DNA of 64,000 nucleotides from Amia ocellicauda (Eukaryota; Chordata; Actinopteri; Amiiformes; Amiidae): contig NC_089863.1 in the NCBI RefSeq assembly GCF_036373705.1, positions 5,329,357-5,393,356 of the forward strand, in the 5' to 3' direction. The notes below the pieces were generated by a model that ran no database searches, had not been told where the DNA came from, and saw only the letters and a list, made by a program, of their open reading frames with translations. Each line of letters opens with the position of its first letter. Position 1 is the first letter of the stretch. Below are positions 59,738 to 64,000 of this stretch, piece by piece. The position numbers and the translations under genes are program-made.

Positions 59738-62700
59738 GTCTCCTTCCAGTCAGGCACATGCAGCTGAAGCCATGGAAGATCGTAAGTAACTGGACTGATA
59801 AAAGCAACCAAACACCAAACACACACACAATCTAGGAGTGTAGCGGCAGTGGCTTTTGCTGTACCCCAGTGCAGTGTTTTGTTTTGTTTCGTTTTTTTGC
59901 AAGAGAAATTGGAAATTGGAGTTAGCTGAGGAACTTACTAAGAAACATAAGAAAGTTTTCAAAAGAGAGGAGGGCATTCGACCCATCGTGCTCGTTTGGT
60001 GTCCATTAATATCTAAGTGATCCAAGGATCCTATCCAGTCCATTTTTAAATGTTCCCAAATTGTCTCTTCAGCCACATCGCTGGGGAGTTTGTTCAGATT
60101 GTGACGCCTCTCTGTGTGAAGAAGTGTCTCCTGTTTTCTGTCTTGAATGCCTTGAAGCCCAATTTCCATTTGTGTCCCCGGGTGCGTGTGTCCCTGCTGA
60201 TCTGGAAAAGCTCCTCTGGTTTGATGTGGTCGATGCCTTTCATGATTTTGAAGACTTGGATCAAGTCCCCACGTAGTCCTCTCTGTTCCAGGGTGAAGAG
60301 GTTCAGTTCCTCAGTCTCTCAGTAGGACATTCCCTTCAGACCTGGAATAAGTCTGGTTGCTCTCCTCTGAACTGCCTCTAGAGCAGCGATATCTTTCTTG
60401 AAGTGTGGAGCCCAGAACTGTCCACAGTATCCAGATGAGCTCTAACTAGTGCATTGTACAGTCTGAACATCACTGCCCTTGTTCTCAATTCTTGTTTCAG
60501 GCTGTGTGAGTGAATGTGTGCAGGACAATCCGCAGAGACAGTCAGTGTGAAGGAACACGATTCAATTAACGTGATGAATTTACAAGATAAATTAATGAAT
60601 AAATAAATACAGCAGATCTGGGTTTCCCTCTAAAACATTAGGACTGGTTTAATAAATGCGTCCATAAACGCCATGACTGAGACGCGCACACTTTAGTTTA
60701 ATTAAACCTGCTATATTCGTGAAACGTGTGTATTTTGTTTCAACTGTAACTTGCCCTGGTTAAGGACGTCTGATAAGTACATTATAAATAATACGGCAAA
60801 AAGTATCGTTTGCAGTTACAAATCTGTAGTAAGAGTAATAAATTAAGGGAGTCACGCTGTGCCGTTTAAAATACATGTTTACTAGAACAAATGATGACGA
60901 TAATACTAATACATATTTGCTATTTATTTTATTGTTGCACATGGAAACGTATGTGAACATGCTTGTGTGAATATAATGTTGTCTACACGTTCAGCTCTTC
61001 CTAATATCTCTTAACAGAAATGTGTATTTATTACGCTGTTTACAATCATGTAAAGCACAAAGAATAAAATACACACAAAAGTCCTCTCCTCGTCAGGCTG
61101 TGTCGCTCGTAGTGTTTCCTGTCTCGGTTTTTAAAACGAAACACAAACCAAACCCACAGTCGCTGCTCCTCCCATCAGAGGGACGGATCACAGCGGCCTG
61201 GTTTTGCAGTAAAAGCTCTGGGACGCGTCTGAGGACGGCATGGCACGACACGACGCTTAAGCCAGTGGAACCGAGGCAATAGACTCCTAGGTCTTTCTCA
61301 TGTGTTATTGTATTGTATTGGTGACTTCTGTGTTTATGCTATAACTTACACTCCTCTGACTGAAGGAAGAAAGGAACACGGATTGTTTGAGACATACTTT
61401 AAATGTCGCTCACATGTATAATCTTTTTGTTTTGTTTTAGATAAACAGTTTTTCAGGAGCTCTCTTGCAGTGTTCGTTGAGAAAATAAACATAGCGGCTC
61501 TCAAATCACTACTGGACCACCTCTTAAGTGAAGAAGTGTTGAGCACAGAGGAGAAAAATATGATCCTGTGCAAAGTTATGACAACGGACAAAAACAGAGA
61601 ATTTATGTACATCATCATAGAGAAACCTGCAAAGCAGCTACAAATTGTATTTGACTACCTAAAAGAGAATCAGGAACATGAGTTCAGTGCCATGGTGAAA
61701 GCAGGTAATTATAGTGTGGAAAAATTGTACACGGTAAAATGATCATTCAGGATGCTGTTTTTCAGTGTTTTTGACCTGTTCCCCTCTCCTTTATAACCCC
61801 ATCCTGATCATTACTCTCTACTAATTACTGTCTGAAATCAAATTATCTGTACACTTTGATTAATACCATAGGTTTTAAATATGCATACATCCATGTGTGA
61901 TGGGGCTCATTGTGTAGGGTAGACAATTGACATGAGTCTATCTTTGGTCTGTGGGAGGAAACCAGAGCCCCTGGCGGAAAAAAAACATTGGCATACAGGA
62001 CTAAAACTGTGACCATTTTAATTTCCAATATGTCATTTAAAATGTCAAAGATTGCAGGCAGTAGTATTCTTGCACCAAGTAGTAAATGACCTGAAAATGG
62101 GCTCAGAGAAGTGACTATTACAGGTGCTTGAAAACCCAGAAAACTTTGGGTGTCTACCGGGAACAGTACAGTGGACCAGATGTACAAAACACAACAAAAA
62201 AGAAATTGAATGCAAAAAAAAAAAAAAATCAGCTAGAGCATCATTTCATAGTCTATGTGGATTTACACTGCAGTTTCACACTGTTATATGTATTGTATCT
62301 GACTTGCATTTGTTTGTTCTAATCCTTCTAGATAATGAAAAGAAAAAGAAAATGGAAAAAAAAATCCTAAAACATATGGGTAAGAAACTTAAGAAATTGA
62401 TTTAATTTTCTAGTAGATTTTCTTTTGTGTTTTTTATGCTCATTAAACATTCACAATAGGGGAATTTTAAATGCCACTAACATTGGCTATTAAAGGACAC
62501 TAATTACATTATTGGTGCACACAGGCAAGATTTGTCATTGATTTGTTTTTTAAATACACAATTATTTGTGCATCACTTTCTGAGAGTATCGTTTGGGTCA
62601 ACTATCTTTAAAATTTTCAGTGTTGCTAAGTGATAAACATCACATACTCTTTCCAAACCCCAAATCAGGCTACTTGTATTAGACATTTTGCATTACGTTT

Positions 62701-64000
62701 TTTGTATACACACACACACACACACTTTGATTTAGTTACAAAATAGTATGTATTTACTGATGTGAGAGCAACTAGATTAGAGTTTTGCAGGGATATGGGA
62801 ATGTGGTACCTGGTTACTGAAGGAACATAGTGTAACGTACCGCGGGGAATGGGAACAGCGGACCCAGTTGCGGTGTGCGGTAGAGGTGGTCAGACAGGCA
62901 TGGGGCAGATACCATCAGGAAAGGGCAACCAAGGGCAAGGCAAAGACGTGGTCGTCGTCACAGGCAAGGGTCGGGCGATCAGGCAAACAAAGTCAAGAGG
63001 AAAGTCCAAAGTTGTGGTCGGGAGGTCAGACAAGCAATCGAGGGAACAAGGCACTAATCAAGGCATGGGTAGACTGCTCGGAGATGTACTGACAAAACTT
63101 CACAGTGACTGGGAGTGAGTGAAGGGTTTAAATGTGGAGCAGAGAAACAAGATGAGAGGTGCAGGGCAAATGGGAGCAGCGGGTGATCACAGAAGTGCAC
63201 AAGGGTTCCAGGAATGTTGATTGAAGGGAGCTGAGAGAAGTGACTGATAAGGCAGGGTGATGGTGACATCTAGTGGGGGAAAGTGGAAGTGCTAGATGGT
63301 AGCCGTGACAGTCAGGAAATGTTAAAAAAAAAAAAAAAGAAATTCCTGTACAAGACAAACACAACTTTTTATTTTAATATTAGTGCCTTTATTATGTATT
63401 CATTTAAAACAGTTTAATTGTTTACAATAATACAAAAAACATGAAACAAATACTGTATAAAGCAGTTATTTAATGGTAGTGCAGTGGTTAATAACCTTTT
63501 TTAAAACAAGTATTTCAATCAGAATCAGTACAGTATAGAATAATAAACCAATTATTAAAAACGTAGAGTAAGTGGGTCTTGGAAATGTATTTATGTTATG
63601 GAATAGTTTTAGAAAAGTCCTGGACTGTATTTGCTCTAAATGTGTGTGAATCCTGAGAAATACATGTCTGTTCTTGAAAGGTTTCTCTTATCCACACAGA
63701 ACATCACTGTGTAACCTGTATTTAGAAGTATCGATGTAAGCTAAAGAGAGAAGCTCTGAATAGCAGCCAGTTTTAAACCTGGCAAATACGCATTCTGAAA
63801 GAAGTTATTGCTCAGATGTGTGTGTTTGTGTTTCTTATTATTATTAAGGAAACCAGTCCGACCTCGAGCAGTATGTGGATGAGCACGAATCCGAGTTAAT
63901 CCAACAGCTGAAGGAAGAAGTGGGAGAAAAGGAAGTGGATCGTATTGAACGCGAAGTGAAACACTATCGGTTAAAGAAAAAATGGTCTTTTACTCCAAGT
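59738..64000 (+). CDS. CARD-domain protein, 5' part (continues past the window)
   Basis: Coding exons: 59772-59781 (MED plus one base), 61441-61704, 62332-62379, and 63849 onward, open to the window end. All junctions are phase 1 with GT-AG sites, which supports the model strongly. Residues 4 to about 92 form a CARD of the caspase-1 type: [40 protein letters not shown], then [21 protein letters not shown] short Lys-rich linker exon follows ([13 protein letters not shown]), then a charged helical part ([37 protein letters not shown]). CARDs mediate homotypic binding in inflammasome and apoptosis signalling. The later domain is not recognised; caspase-1-like, NLR-like or an adaptor are all possible. 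A 5' UTR part of exon 1 starts near 59738 after TTTTAAG. Confidence 0.78.
59940..60500 (-). mobile_element. CR1/Rex1-type LINE, C-terminal RT fragment, in CARD gene intron 1
   Basis: Minus strand reads [40 protein letters not shown] and [19 protein letters not shown], the usual end of such reverse transcriptases, with a few stops. Oriented against the host gene. Confidence 0.7.
60505..61430. other. CARD gene intron 1, remaining part
   Basis: AT-rich with no recognised exon. 61080-61280 is GC-richer and unassigned. Confidence 0.35.
61890..61990 (-). repeat. fragment of the CATGTCTTTGG...GAGGAAACC repeat
   Basis: CTATCTTTGGTCTGTGGGAG then GAAACCAGAGCCCCTGG resembles the body of the repeat at 36773-37085. 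In CARD gene intron 2. Confidence 0.45.
62831..63310 (-). mobile_element. solo Gypsy-type LTR (fossil) in CARD gene intron 3
   Basis: 480 bp bounded by TGTAACG and CCGTGACA, the inverse of a TGTCACGG...GTTACA LTR. It contains the GGACCCAGTTGCGG block seen near the end of fish Gypsy LTRs. No internal sequence adjoins it. The flanks show no exact short duplication, so it is not young. Related to the remnant at 27690-28033. Confidence 0.65.
63315..63845. other. CARD gene intron 3, 3' part
   Basis: AT-rich, an A run at about 63325, nothing else recognised before the acceptor TTATTAAG at 63848. Confidence 0.35.

Noticed and set aside
61470-61742. Independent 90-aa CARD-only protein starting at an internal Met
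   Set aside because: The frame extends upstream to a good acceptor at 61440 and joins MED in phase; a good donor ends it at 61704, so the last residues are intronic.

Overview
The window looks like nuclear DNA from a ray-finned fish. Genes are split by GT-AG introns. The repeats are typical of fish: L2 tails ending in a 'GGATAAGGGCGTCTGCC' type motif, Tc1/mariner elements, RTE and Rex1/CR1-like LINE pieces, hAT-type MITEs, Gypsy-type LTRs and many (CA)n, (TA)n, (GA)n and (AAT)n runs. I cannot name the species. The order claudin-15-like then fis1, both on the minus strand, matches the neighbouring pair CLDN15-FIS1 of other vertebrates.

Layout. 1-3.1 kb: two exons of a claudin-15-like gene (minus), whose 3' exons lie outside the window. 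3.1-11.3 kb: no gene seen; GA-rich tracts, an L2 remnant, a MITE and a local duplication. 11.4-14.6 kb: complete five-exon fis1 (minus, 152 aa), with ETS-like sites at its 5' end. 15.5-17.6 kb: cytidine deaminase (minus). 18.3-22.7 kb: a SAT2-like polyamine/thialysine N-acetyltransferase (minus) with two alternative last exons. 23.2-28.0 kb: an old, broken LTR retroelement and an LTR remnant. 28.2-41.3 kb: a tandem array of SMCO3-like genes (minus): two intact, one reduced to its C-terminal end, with repeated putative 5' exons and shared 3' ends. 41.7-44.8 kb: a broken SAT2-like copy with scrambled exons. 45.9-52.3 kb: a complete second SAT2-like gene on the plus strand, followed at once by a broken SMCO3-like copy. 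53-59.6 kb: Tc1-type transposons, including one DD36E element with an intact 346-aa transposase, plus a promoter-like CpG/CRE segment. 59.7-64 kb: 5' part of a CARD-domain gene (plus) that runs off the window.

The 18-53 kb part is best read as a locally duplicated and inverted SAT2-SMCO3 block. SAT copies A and B share exon sizes, phases, intron 3 and intron 5 sequence and 3' flank. The SMCO3 copies share 3' ends with a poly(A) signal and 5'-exon-like segments. The genes on either side (fis1, cda, cldn15-like) are single-copy and ordinary. The CARD gene may be an innate-immunity or cell-death adaptor, but its full architecture is not visible. All spliced models were built by eye from splice sites, phase and remembered family sequences; no alignment or search was run.
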